From contig OX467082.1 of assembly GCA_950106755.1 (NCBI GenBank), forward strand, positions 1,550,001 to 1,614,000: a stretch of 64,000 bases of DNA, written 5' to 3'. This document shows positions 49,545 to 61,651 of the stretch, piece by piece. The notes below the pieces were generated by a model. The model saw only the letters and a program-made list of their open reading frames with translations. It was not told the DNA's origin and did not search any database. The first letter of the stretch is position 1. Each line of letters begins with the position of its first letter. This DNA comes from Climacium dendroides. Its lineage: Eukaryota; Streptophyta; Bryopsida; Hypnales; Climaciaceae. Made by a program: the position numbers and the translations under genes.

Positions 49545-50270
49545 TCAATTTTTTTGAAGAAATAGATACTTTGATATTTTAGTTTGTAAAAAATAGGAAA
49601 AAAAATTTACAAAGAAACTAAAAATTATCCATTTGTGATGACACAATGTTGATGATATTTCACTAAAAGAATGATCTTGCATTAGATGAAATTTGAAGCT
49701 ATTAGAAGACTGCGGGTTCCCATGAGTTCCCAGACTATGGGGAACTCTACCAAATTAGTAATCTAATGTGGCTAAGACCCTGCCACGTCAGATAATACTA
49801 ATTAATTAACTTCAAAACATTTTTTTTAAAATTTTTTATTTATTTATTTTTTATTCTAACGCATTCTTAGCCTAGGAAATAGGCCTGAAATGGCCCTCCC
49901 AAGGCCTCAAACTTCATCTAATGAAACCATCTTGAATGTTCGAAAGTATGCCCACCAAGGAGCCCTATTTGTATAAATGTGGAAGAAATAAAATAATATA
50001 TTTTGAAATGCCCCTTGCTAGGAACCAACTCTCCTAGTGTGAAAATAGACCATATAATTTTTAGCTTTAGATCATTAATTTTGGGTGCTCCCCAATACTA
50101 AAAACCCTATACCTTAAAGGGTGACAAATTATGAATTTAAAAAACTTTTAAATATAAAATAAATTTTTAACTTAAAAATAATAATAATAAATATGATTAC
50201 AATCAAGATAGCCATCTCCAATGAAAATTTCAAGTTTATTGGGTTCATAATTCAAAAGTTATACCATTTG
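49545..50270 (+). repeat. Dispersed repeat family G, copy 3 (split)
   Basis: Family G landmarks (aaaattatccatttgtgatg, then tgaaaccatcttgaatgttcg and ggagccctatttgtataaatgtgg) are interrupted exactly between the gaatgatcttg and aaaccatc phrases by MITE family H. Confidence 0.75.
49682..49921. mobile_element. MITE family H, copy 2, nested
   Basis: 240 bp, ends TTAGATGAAATTTGAAGC and inverted TTAGATGAAGTTTGAGGCC. It is inserted in family G; the uninterrupted sequence at 12985 (gaatgagattgaaaccatc) shows the empty site. Flanks TGCA and TGAA may be a mutated 4-bp duplication. Confidence 0.8.
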
Positions 50271-53200
50271 TTCATCACTCTAAATGTGATAGATAAAAAA
50301 ACCTCTCTTTCTTGCAACCACCCTATTTATCACATTGGTTTGTTTCAAAGTATAAGTGCACAAAACTCTAAAATCTATTAGGACTAGTCTAGAACTAAGG
50401 TTTAAACTTGATTCCAAACTTGTTCCAACTAATGCCTTGAAAAGTGCCAAATTCTTGAAATGGGTGATTGTAAGAAACATTTGTCCTATGTTTTGTCCTC
50501 TTGTTCTTGGACGGGTAGTATTTTTCTCATAACTTTTGCGTTGTATGTCAATTTGATATGAAATTTGCAATGAAAGGTACATGTGGTAGTTTTAGACATT
50601 GAATTATTTTTTCTACTTTTTTAAAATTAGTTTATTATTTGTTAATAGTCCCTACCTAGATGTCTACTTTTAGAATTCTAGGGATTACTGTACTATTTTT
50701 GATCCAAAAACACAAATTTGAAGGTCAAAATTGGAATATGAGGACTTCTACTAAAGTTACACAAGCCCACATACAAATATTCTAAAAACTAGTAAAATTT
50801 CAACCTTCCACATATATTGAAAGTGCACTACTTTTGTGCAAGTGTAAAGAACACAATTTTTCCCCCAAAGATGCAAATAGTTAAAAAAGAGCACCTTCAA
50901 GTTAGGAAAGATGAATTTTTAAAATTATTTTATTTATTTCTAAAACTCAATAATCAAAGTTCCATTTTTTGGCATTTTGCATTACAATTCTTTTGTGCAT
51001 AACATTTAGAGATAAATTTTTCTAGGCCTAAATTTTTACAAATATACTATTTTTAATGCATTACAGATTATTCATATTATATTTTATTTTTAAAATTATT
51101 CCAAAAGTCAAAACACTCATTAAAATAGGCCATTTTGAGACAAAATAGTAGGTGTTTCTAACAACAACCCAAATATGGTTATGGTAAGTTGGTAGCTAAT
51201 ATAGCAATGGATGCATAGAACTGACTATAGAGAGATTGCTTTGGATACAAAAGAAATAAAATCTTTTCATTGTATATGGATTTTAAATTCAATTTCAAAA
51301 TACAAAGTTGTAGAACAATCATTCAAAATTATACCATCCTAGTTGATCCAAGTTTGAGTTCTGCTAGACTTGTTGAGCAGTGCAAGTGACTTGCAATTTG
51401 GTACTACTAGTGAGAATATGTAGGAAAACTATACATCCAACCCACTACCTACCTCCTTGAGTTGTAACAAGGTGCATTACATCCAAAATAGGATAACAAG
51501 CTTGTCAAAATTGTGGTTCTCACCATGACCCCTCTTCATTTTTATATTCATTTATTCTGAGTGTATTATTTATAATCAAATCAAATAAAAAAAATATATC
51601 TACATAATAGATTACTTTGCATTACGACAACATGAGCTATTTGTGGACCTCCTGTTGTCTATCTTTGTCACAACAAAGTAGCGCATACAACTCTACTTCT
51701 TGAACTTAACCAAGAGCAACAATTATGAGGATTTCAAAAAAATTTGAGTATTGCTAACAAGTACTAATTTGTCTAAAAAGTGTGTGACACTAATTTACTA
51801 GAAGTTATACTATTTTGAATTAGTGTAAGTTGAAATATTATTGTAATCTCATTTTTTTGGTTTTTACACTTTAAGTTAAGTTATATATAGCAAAATCCCA
51901 AAAAAGAGTGTTAAATCAAAATAGATATGTTAAATACCAATGTAATATTTGATATACCTAAATAAAATAGAATACCTAAAATAACACAAAATCCTGAATA
52001 TACATACATGTTACAAACTCAAAAGTAGTGAAAGACTGGAGTACTTTGTGAATATCACCTAAAACTCTAAACCTACACATTTATGACAAATCTTGGACAA
52101 ACAGTTTGATAATGGCATTCCTAAGACATTTTTCAGAGATGGGTTTAGTTTTTTAGTTGTTCCAAGAAATATTAGGAATCCCAATTGTTAACCTATAGGT
52201 TTCAAGAACTTAAGACAGACTAAAAGAAGACATATATGGCGGAAGTAAGGTGTTCCAAGGTTGAAATCTCAAAAGAAATTTCTATGTAAAAGATTCCCTA
52301 TGCATTAGTAATTAAAGGAGATAGCAAGATTTTTATTTCTCTCTTCAAATATAAAGAATAAAAATATGAGCTTGCACATCTTTTATGGGATTCTATAAGA
52401 GGTTCTATAAAAATTCTCAAAATCTTTTGACTTACACAAAATCATCTTTGGGATAGTCAATTATTTAACCTAATGATAGAAAATTCTTAGAAAGTATCCA
52501 AATTGCAGTAAAATCTCACTAAAAATTAATATATCTTTTTTATGCTAGTAACACACCTCGACAAGTTTCAAGGCATTCTGACATCAATAAACATCCAAAA
52601 TTGGAAAATAATTGTGGAGTTGACTAGTGTTTTGAGAGCATACAAAATCAAAAAGAGGTTGAAGCAAGGTTTTTCTTACTTCCATACACTTTCCAATTAT
52701 CTTAAGCTAGTCAATTTTTTTAGAAAAGGTAAACTCCAATAGTTAAATTTTAAACCATTTTTGTTTAAACTTTGTGCTAGTATTTTATGACTTTTTCATA
52801 ATAAAAAAGGAGGATAGACTTCCACATTAAAATGGCATTATACAACCAACAACATAGCTTGTTTGTGATTTGAAGTCTTCCTCCAAAAGTTAAAATTTTG
52901 AACCAACATTGAAGTAAGAAATTCTAAAAACTAAATAAAAATCTTGCAATAATAAGATTACCACTAGGTAAGGGAGAGGTGCTCTTAGAAAAATTACAAA
53001 AGATAGATCAACCTAGTTTCATTTACTATCCAAATCCATCCCTTACCTTTAGTCCCAATTTTGTCCAAAAATTAAAACATCCAAATTTGTTCACTTTTAT
53101 GATAAAATCAATACACTAATGCCTACATCATGAAACCTGTCAATCCTTCATTGATGAGTACTTAAGTGCCATTAGATATACGGAAAGGTGGTTATAGGTT

Positions 53201-56200
53201 ATTTATAGGACATTTATAACTCAATTCTACATGTGGTTTTGTAATTTTAACTTTTCAAGGTAGACCACTTCAAAAATTTATAGAATTACAATTTTAATTA
53301 GAAACTTATAATTCCACTTAAATTTGATTCATGAAAGAAGCGCATACCTTTGAAAAATATGCATCCTTCTTAGAGTTGGCCCTAAGATATTGAGATTACA
53401 AATCAAGGTGGTAATAGACTTATCTACTTTAAAGGTGCCCTTCTCCCAATCAAACCACTAGTATTTCTATTTTGTTCTTGTTGGATTCATTTTGATGAAT
53501 TTTTTGGCCATTGAGCCAAAACTTGCCAAACTATGTTTTAGAAGCAAATTTTGCTTCATTTTTTGTGTTTTTGAAGCAAGTTTTAAAAGACATTGGGGTT
53601 CCTTTAAACCTTGCATTCTCTTGTGCATTCATGTGTTGTTTTTGTACTAACACTTTGTATTAATGTATTTTGTACTAACCTTGTACTAGCCCTAGAAACA
53701 AGCCTCCCCTGTCCTTGTACCTTGGCAATGCCACTTGTGTCTTGTGTCTCAGGTGATTTGTTTATGTTTTTGTGCACATTTTTTTAGTGGTAAATCCTTA
53801 TTGAGACTCCCCCTAAGTGAAAATTGTAGAATTTGCACTACTAACATATGTTGGTGTTAAGCGTCTAAATGTTGTGCTAACATCTACCAATTTGTCCCTT
53901 ACCAATTTAGTTTAGTAATGCCCCTTGTTCCCCAAATATGACAAAGCTTTTAATGTTGGATGTATTGGAATCATTAGTTATTGTGTTAAAATCCCAAATA
54001 CGTCAAAGCATTTAATGTTAGAGGTATTAAAATTCTTAGTTTCTTTGCTTAGTATTCCTATACAGCAGAGTTTTGGCTTCTATATGTATTAAAATCTTAA
54101 TTCTCTTATTAAAGAACACTCCAAAAGGTGGTTCTTTGAACTAAATGATAGAAATATAGCTTCCTATTAATTTGACATCTATATTATTTCTATATTTAGA
54201 ATGACATTTAATTTTTTTTAAATAGCCACTCAATTAACATACCAGCTTAAAAGTCCAAGCCTTGTATGTAGAATCAACCAATGTTTAAATCATTGAGTGT
54301 TTAAATCAATCAATGTTAGAATCGGCCAATGTTTAAACCCAACTTCTAAATAGTCCAAGCCTTGAAACAACCAATAATCGAAGCCCCAAAGGGTTAGGCT
54401 TTGGGATTCAAACCAATAGTCACAATCAAGTACCTCGGGGGCCCAATCCAATGTCATAATCAAGTGGCTAAGGAGTAGAAAAGTAGCAAGATACAATGCT
54501 AGAAACAATAGCTATGATGCTAGGGGTTTCTAGGGTAGTTTGCTTCCCCAAATATTACTCTCTTGTTGCACAATATAAATTGGAATTAGGACATTTTCTT
54601 GCATTGAACTCTCACCACCTAATAGCTAGCATCACAAACGTGATTGCATACTTGATAGCAGAATTCTATAAACAAAGCATTAGAAAGGAAGAAGTGAGAA
54701 GTGAAGGACAATTGTTGGGATATAGAATTATTGCCAGTTAATTGATATTGGCAATAATTTCAAGGCTAAAAAGACTTAGAAAGAAAAGATGAAGTAGAAA
54801 GGAAAATAAGAGGAGTTAAAAAGAAAAGAGTTAGAAGAAACTTAGGAGGTAGTAGGTGAGATTGGAATTTATTCCACATCTTGCATTTGAATGGTGAACA
54901 AGTTGCAAAAAGAAGACAAGATGGAGAATGATAAGGATATTGTGGTGATCTTTAAACACCTCTTGGATGAGGTCTACTCCAAGGCAAATACTTAAATCAC
55001 CCACTTTCTTCAATGTCTTTTAGTTGAAAATTCAAATATATTGTAGAAGCTACAATCTCAATTTAGACCTCAGAGAAGATTTCTAGACTATCTTGAAAAC
55101 ATAATAAATTTAGAAAATAGGTAATAAAATAAAATAAAAAATTAATAGATGAAGTTTGATAGAAAAAATGGATGAAAAATAATAAATTTCATCCAAAATG
55201 TGAAATTGGAGATTTAGAATTTAGTTTGAATCCAAAAGCCAAAAATCCAAGTAAAAGTTAGTTTGAAGTTGTAGATTGGTAGAAACTAGCGGATGAAGTT
55301 TTGAAGTATTGATTAGCAAAAAAAATTCATCTGTCTATAATTTTCACTAGGAAAGTCCAAACTCTAAATGTCTTAGCAATTTAGGTAGGTAAATTTATTA
55401 CTTGTAAGAAAAAAATAAATACCAAAACTCTAAAAATAATAAGCTAAACAAAAAATTTAGAGTATTAAAAATTAAGTAAATAATAATTAAAAATCTTTTA
55501 AGGACATCTAAGAAATAATTAGGACTTAGAGGAAGCATAGGGGTTCCAAATTCAATTTACACTTAGAAAATGAAGTTAAAATAAGGTAGATAATCAAGGA
55601 TGAAGTTTGGTACTAAGATTGAATGAAAATAGTGAATTTTCATCTATTTTGGGTCAAACTTTAAGCCTAAAAATTAGACTTAAATAAAAGTTCACATATG
55701 AAATCAAAAGTTAATTTGAGTCCAAAAGTTAGTACGAAACTATGGATGAAGTTTGAATTGCCTCTTCTAAGGCCAAACTTCATCTGGCCATAACTATTAC
55801 TAGAAAACTCCAAATGGAATGAATTTTACCATTTTGAAAATGAAAAATACTAATCTATGACTTAAAATAACTAAATTTTGATGCTAAAATTGTATCAACC
55901 ACAAATACTTGCCAATGTCAAAGAATGATTTTGTTTAGCTATAAAACATCTTCTGTCCGAAGGCTTCAAGGAGATGATAGCCCCTCAAAACCGATATAGT
56001 TTCATAAGATTAGAAACAATTTGGCATGCTATGTCCAATTCATGTCCAACTTAGAACAAAGAGTCCCACTTCTTGCATCCTAATAATGAGAGCCTTCTAT
56101 TTTGTAATGAGAGATCACAATTTCATTCAAGACACAAGAATTGGCTACAAGATACTCTTGAATTGTTACAATTCTTCTTCAAAAATAACCCACTTGAAAT

Positions 56201-56270
56201 TCAAGCAAATTTTCCAATTTGAACTCCTCTCTGCCTCAATTTGTTGTGGAAAAATGTCATAGTGCATAAG
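50271..56270. other. Gene-free AT-rich region
   Basis: No coding frame with a recognisable motif. Around 55140-55760 the phrase gatgaagtttg(a/g) recurs several times in loosely repeated text, suggesting a decayed tandem array. Confidence 0.4.
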
Positions 56271-56297
56271 GATCATTTCAAGAAACACTAGTTTTGA

Positions 56298-56307
56298 ATA
56301 TACATAC

Positions 56308-56378
<71 letters not shown>

Positions 56379-56420
56379 CATACATATATATACATATATA
56401 TACATATATATATATAATAG
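56298..56420. repeat. Compound (TACA)n/(TA)n microsatellite
   Basis: A run of tacatacataca followed by about 28 TA units and then mixed tacatata units. An antisense open frame across it is an artefact. Confidence 0.95.
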
Positions 56421-56559
56421 AAAGAGTAATAGAGTTTTCCTTTAAAATAAATTTTGAAGTATGGCTTACATGAACTTGAAATTTTTACAAGAGATGGTTG
56501 TCTTGAGTATAATCATGTACCAATTTTTTGCAAAAATTTAAGAAAATCTTCTCATATTT

Positions 56560-56960
56560 AAACTTTAATTTATCTAGTTTGTCACATTTTGAATTTTAGG
56601 GGTTTAAGTACTATGAAGTACCCAAATTTAATGATCTAGAGTTGAAATTTATGTAATCCATTTACACACTAGGAGGGCATGTTCCTACCAAGGGACATCT
56701 AAGAATATATTATTTTATGTATTCCACATTTGTGTAAATTAGTCTCTCTTGTGCGCATACTTCAAAACATTGAAGATGTTTTTAAGCTCATTCTTTTCAT
56801 GTAATCTCTTCACCATGAAGTCACTCCCTCTAAATGACCAATTTTTAGTTTCTTCCTAAATTATTTTTCCTATTCTTTACAAATTAAAACGTTGAAGTAT
56901 TTGTTTTCTTGTGTATTTAGCACGTTTCTACTTCTCCTACTTAGAAAATTTTTCTATACT
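56560..56960 (-). repeat. Dispersed repeat family G, copy 4 (reverse)
   Basis: Reverse-complement order of family G landmarks: ctaggagggcatgttcc, atattattttatgtattccacatttg, aacattgaagatg, aaatgaccaatttttagtt. Confidence 0.65.
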
Positions 56961-56993
56961 TTTTACCCCCGAGGTAACTTCTTCTTATTGATA

Positions 56994-57438
56994 TAAGGTA
57001 AAGCAGCCCATTGTGGTCAGAATTTGGAGTCTGCCCTCATGCCACTGCTGAAATTTTTCAAATTTTTTCCCACGTAAAGAAAAGTGTGAGAAATAGTGAG
57101 AGCAATTGAAACTCTATTTTTCAGACAATGTATGAATTTGTTATGAATTTTTGAACTGATCTATTCCAAAGAGTTAGTAGGCTACCTAATAACCAACAAA
57201 AACTATATCTAGTATGTTCATCTTAATCACCTAAAGCAGTCACAATAATTTCTAATGTGGAAGGCCCTGAAAAAGTCACATTCTACCATGATTTACACTA
57301 AAAAGTTGGGTGCTCCTAATGAAGTCACTAATCACTCTATGGGTGTCAGGTTAGGCATTGACTATGACTTGAAAAACTGTCATGGGGTTGTTAGGTGTCC
57401 ACTATGGGTCATCTACCACAATGGGATGCTTTACCTTA
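56994..57438. mobile_element. MITE family E, copy 3
   Basis: 445 bp, ends TAAGGTAAAGCAGCCCATTG and inverted TAAGGTAAAGCATCCCATTG, bordered by TA on both sides. The interior includes gtgtgagaaatagtgagagc. Confidence 0.82.
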
Positions 57439-58243
57439 TACATTGTTCATATTTTTATATTTAAAAAGAATGTTTTTTTAGTTTTATAGTACTTCCAAAA
57501 TATGGCTAAAAACTATCAAACTGGAACAAAATTGATAGGTCATCTTTAAAATTACCATAAGCACAACTTCAATGTACTTATACAAATTAAAATACACAAA
57601 TGTAGAGAATTATGTTCCATAGATAATATTCCATATTCCATTTTTAGATTGGGTGGTCTAAACTGCAAAATTATCATCTAAGATAGATATAGATTTTCAA
57701 AATCGCCAATCTAATAAAAGCATAAAATTATAAAAGTGCCAAAGTTTGCGGAATGACGCCACTAATGAAATTCTCCATAGATCCTCCAACTCTTGGGGCA
57801 ACAATTCACAATACTAAGGGTCCAAGGTACATGCATTTTAAAGTTTTCTAATCCACAAGAAGAGAACCTTTTCATTATTATATAGGTTACAAGATCATAG
57901 TAGAAAAGAAGATATTGACATTTGACAAGAATCAAATGGTATACTTTTTTATATCAATCATAATAGTTGTGGATACTAAAAAAAGTCATTTAAAAAACCT
58001 ATAATAGAAAATTTTCTTAAACAAAGGTGACCAATCAAACTCCGTAGTTTTTTTTCTTATTAAATTTTTTTATTTTTTATTTCTAAAAAGATCCTTCTAA
58101 TAATGCTAATTATCAGACTTCATTATTGCATTAACCACATTTAGCTATTTGTGCCTTAAGATTTGTTTATTAATATCCATGATAATTTATGTGATGATTT
58201 ACCACCTAAATAACTATTTTTGTGGAGAATTCAATCAATTGGC
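57439..58243. other. Spacer with a degraded family B segment
   Basis: About 57640-57775 carries family B phrases (attgggtggtctaaactgc, gatatagatttt, acgccactaatgaaattctcc). The rest is unassigned AT-rich sequence. Confidence 0.45.
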
Positions 58244-58251
58244 ATTCAAAT

Positions 58252-58405
58252 CATGGTTGTCATACTGGACAAGTTACTATTCATTTTTTGTCCTGTAGGA
58301 CAAGTTGCTATTCATCAAATGTACTTGAGAGGTACATTTGATGAATAGTAACTCGTCCTACAGGACAAAAAAATGAATAGTAACTTGTCTAGTATGACAA
58401 CCATG
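58252..58405. mobile_element. hAT-type MITE 3, near-perfect hairpin
   Basis: 154 bp, ends CATGGTTGTCATACTGGAC and its inverted partner, with a perfect 8-bp duplication ATTCAAAT (58244-58251 and 58406-58413). The two halves pair over about 73 bp with few mismatches around a loop near ttgagag (58330). The tip shares the GGTTGTCATA core with the elements at 27818, 28029, 43819 and 62932. Confidence 0.95.
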
Positions 58406-58413
58406 ATTCAAAT

Positions 58414-58820
58414 TGCCTATGTGTTGCAAAAATTAAACTCATTGATTTTGATTACCCTCACAAAGCTCAAATTTGACAGTAATAATATCATGGACATGGT
58501 CAGAAATCCTATTATAAAAAACAATTGATAGAATTAGATTTAAATAGAAAAAAGATCATTTTTAAAGAATTTAATGTTTTGACTTTATGTACCATGAAGT
58601 GTAAATTTATACTACAAGGTATTGGAATTTCTTAGAAATCTTAGACCTAGCTCTTCATTGCAAAAGTTTCATTAAAAGCTTGTAACAATTGAGTTATCAA
58701 AGTTGAAATATTTAGTTCTTCTTTATTTGTTTTCTCTTCTCAAAATGGTCCCGTGCATACTATATATGAGTATCCACCCGAGACTCCAACCACAAGTAGT
58801 TTTTTTAAGAATCTACATCT
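58414..58820. other. Intergenic, nothing recognised
   Basis: AT-rich spacer. Confidence 0.45.
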
Positions 58821-58824
58821 TAAA

Positions 58825-59213
58825 TTCGTTTGTTTGTTTTATTTTGTTTGATACATTGAGATCTTACAAACCATGAGGCATATAGAACTTCTTTGCGCAT
58901 AGAGCTTTCCATTGTGTCAATTTTGTGGTGTTTGAACCTATGGTGTAAGAGTTATGAACTTTTTAGAATTCAATAATTCAATAATATTATTTTTTATTTT
59001 GAAAAGTCTCCAACTTTCACATGGCATGTCCAATCACCACAAAACAAAGCCCTTCCACTCCGTTGTCATAAAGCTTTCTATTTGAACCACGAATGCAACC
59101 TTTCACATTATGATGTGAAGGGTATTGAATTTCAAAGTTATAACGGATTACAAAGTATGAAAATTATTTTTACTTTTTGTTTTTCGCTGTGGCAACTGCA
59201 CAGGGCACACCGG
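58825..59213 (+). repeat. Repeat family C, copy abutting the HMA-like locus
   Basis: From the GTTTG-rich start through caccacaaaacaaagcccttcc to the end ggcaactgcacagggcacac. The HMA-locus homology begins shortly after it. Confidence 0.65.
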
Positions 59214-59269
59214 TTGACGTGAAGCTCATCACAAAACTAGGCAGCTTGTTCGTGAAGGGATTCCGGAAG

Positions 59270-60089
59270 ATGTGTAACAAAGCTGCCCGAAGATACTGTA
59301 CTGGTCCCGTGATTACAGACGGAATTCCTGTCTGTACAAAACCAGGGACCCACATTTGACCGACACGGAAAGGCCACCGCTCGCCTGCAGACACTCCAGT
59401 GCCGACGCAGCTGAATTGCCTCTGACGTTAGCTTCCTCCGAAAGATGATCCAAAGCTTCTGGTGACTGTGAAACGATCGACAGCTAGCTACATAGACTGA
59501 GAGTCCATGTAATACTGAAATTTCGGGGTCGCAAAAATTAAATTTCCATATGTTCCAAATTTCCATATGTTCCAATTGAAATTAGTTGCAGTGTAGTACG
59601 GAGTATACTTGACTGAGAGTCCATGTAATACTGAAATTTCGGGGTCACATAAATTAATTTTCCATAATTATGTTCCAATTGAAATTAGTTGCAGTGTAGG
59701 ACGGAGTATACTTGAGTACGGATGACGAAACGTAATTTACCGTGTCCACGATTTCGGACCTGTGGTCGATCACCGCCAGGCTAAAGTTAAGCTAGCTTTT
59801 TCATTGAACTTGTGTGGAGCGCACGAAAACCAGGGACCCACATTCTCCGATGTAAAACAGGGTTGAGAGCAACACAACTCATTCGTGTGTTCCAACTCGA
59901 TCGCCCCGTTCAGATACTCGTTCGTATCCAGTGCCTGAACCACAGTGTCCATGCATGCTCGAGCTCGCTGTAAATTTCATTTCCAAGCGCTCACTCCACG
60001 GATCGAAACCAAGCGTACGTACAGCAGTATAGATTGCACCAGTTAACTTTTGGAGATTGGACCCGTTTTAGAGACTGAGATCGAACACC
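59270..60089 (+). promoter_or_regulatory. Upstream region of the HMA-like gene
   Basis: Clearly GC-richer than surrounding spacer and homologous, in blocks, to the minus strand at 29864-30490. Conserved blocks such as gatcgaaaccaagcgtacgt and gagactgagatcgaacacca lie just upstream of the ATG. No certain TATA box. Confidence 0.55.
59495..59722 (+). repeat. ~115-bp tandem duplication in the HMA-gene upstream region
   Basis: Units starting at 59495 and 59611 both begin gactgagagtccatgtaat and end in gtgtagtacggagtatactt or a close variant (taggacgg). They differ by a short internal repeat of tttccatatgttcc. The pseudogene copy does not show the pair. Confidence 0.9.
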
Positions 60090-60638
60090 ATGACATGGTA
60101 CTATGATAATTACGGTGAGCCCATATACGTTTCCAACGGCGATCCACGGTTCAACCGAGACGGCATTTTCTACCAAGATCCCGCACCAGTATCCTTCCGA
60201 ATGCCTCCATCCTACAACGACGTCGTCTACCGTCGCTCCTTCCGTGACCAACACCCTCATTTCAGCCATGGTGGAGAGCTCATTCCAACCCGAGAACAGG
60301 TGCGCATTCGACGGGAAGATCCATATCCATATCCAGCTGGACCTTGGTGGCACAACCCCGACCACCCGCACAACAGCTGCACCGTTTGGGTTCGACACCG
60401 CGAAGATGATGGAGAGGACTCCACACTCGAGTTTTACGCTCCGCAGCTCTACAGCGATAGCTGCAAGAGGAGAGTGGAGGACGCCTTGAGGGAGTGTCCT
60501 GGCGTGGTGAATGTCGTTGCTGATCTGTGGAAGAAGAAAGTGGTGGTGGTGGGGAATGGACTTCGGGAGGAGCATGTGTTGAGGCTTCTGCAACGTCTGC
60601 AGCATATGGAGCGCTCGGTCTACTGGAGGGATCGTTGA
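60090..60638 (+). CDS. HMA-domain (HIPP-like) protein with degenerate metal motif
   Basis: Single-exon, 182 aa. Residues 1-95 form an unusual Tyr/Pro/Asp/Arg-rich N-terminal region (MTWYYDNYGEPIYVSNGDPR...) with a PYPYPAGPWW stretch. Residues about 112-178 fit the beta-alpha-beta-beta-alpha-beta heavy-metal-associated fold: STLEFYAPQLYSDSCKRRVE, then ALRECPGVVNVVADLWKKK and VVVVGNGLREEHVLRLLQ. In metal-binding members the first strand ends in M-x-C-x-x-C; here only the second Cys (C125) remains and the first is Ser122, so classical Cu/Zn binding is unlikely. No signal peptide, membrane segment or C-terminal CaaX isoprenylation box, so it differs from typical HIPPs. A disrupted paralogue lies at 29282-29863. 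The start is fixed by agreement with the paralogue. Function unknown; protein-protein interaction is a possible role (inference). Confidence 0.82.
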   Translation: MTWYYDNYGEPIYVSNGDPRFNRDGIFYQDPAPVSFRMPPSYNDVVYRRSFRDQHPHFSHGGELIPTREQVRIRREDPYPYPAGPWWHNPDHPHNSCTVWVRHREDDGEDSTLEFYAPQLYSDSCKRRVEDALRECPGVVNVVADLWKKKVVVVGNGLREEHVLRLLQRLQHMERSVYWRDR

Positions 60639-60950
60639 TTCTGATTTAATTTTATATCCAGCTTCAATTCTATGTTTTGACCCCGATTTGTGGTGTGTTT
60701 TTATACATCTGGTTGGAGTTTGTGTTTGTGCAAGGAACCCTATCGTTGAGCGTCGTTTAGTTTACAGATAGGATACAGAATTATCGGTCTACTTGGGAAG
60801 GTCTGGTCTTTGATTGGACCTGCATGTAACCGTAGACAGAAGTAGACATCAACATGATTGGATACTTGGATTTGCTGATGGAGTAACTTAGCTACCAGCT
60901 TTTCTGTATAGCAGAATCTTTATTCAAATGATTGATTGATATCCAAAAAA
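60639..60950 (+). other. Probable 3' UTR and downstream flank of the HMA-like gene
   Basis: Homologous to the minus strand at 28945-29281 (ccagcttcaattct, acagataggatacagaatta, ttattcaaatgattgat), so it moved with the gene. No poly(A) signal placed with confidence. Confidence 0.5.
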
Positions 60951-61114
60951 AAATTGCGGCTCAACAAAGGCAGATCAGAGTTGTGTTCGATCAGTCTGTC
61001 ATAAACTCAGAATCAATGCTTCTTGTGCTCACAGCTAAATTCAGTTCCTCTGTTAAGCTAAACTTCACCGTCATGGCATTCAATTCCAATTCAATTACTT
61101 GGCGTAATGCCTTT

Positions 61115-61650
61115 TAATAAGGGGAAAGTGACTGTGGATGTCAGAAATGGTGGAGTCGACCCCTCGCCATTCTTAATTAATTTCTTTTCGTTTTCAGTAT
61201 ATATGCTAGAAGATGCACTGCCGAATCGGCATACGAAAAATCGGGGAAACAATATATTGTTGCAGACGACAGTTACGACTGTAGTGTGAAGGGTGATCGA
61301 TCGACTGGAAGTTTTACCGGGCCAACTGAAGCTTGCTAGGCTCATGGAAGGCACACTTAATTGGAGAAGTTTAGAGGTTACTGAAGTATATATTGTAAAG
61401 ATATTAATCAATTCCAAGTGCAATGAGCCATGATGACTGTGAGATTTCAGATATCACTTTGATGGTTTGGCAATGGAAAGGTGAACTCGATTGCGGAACA
61501 CCGGATTTAGCAAGTTCTGTTAGCATGTTCTTTCGTTGGAAATTGCGTCAGCTTGTTCTCCAAGTTCAAATGGCCAGGCTTAGCAAGCCCGATGTTTACT
61601 GAAAAAACCGCTGCAGGTTGTCTGTAGTCTACTAATTAATAATTTTCAAT
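61115..61650 (+). repeat. Flank block homologous to 30620-31325
   Basis: See 30620. Homology stops at the TA preceding the pogo-like terminus at 61652. Confidence 0.85.
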
Positions 61651-61651
61651 A

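Noticed and set aside
56166..56405. 79-codon minus-strand frame with poly(I/Y)
   Set aside because: Read-through of the second microsatellite.
59991..60605. 204-codon minus-strand open frame
   Set aside because: Shadow of the HMA-like gene on the plus strand, which has the recognisable domain and a paralogue in the same frame.
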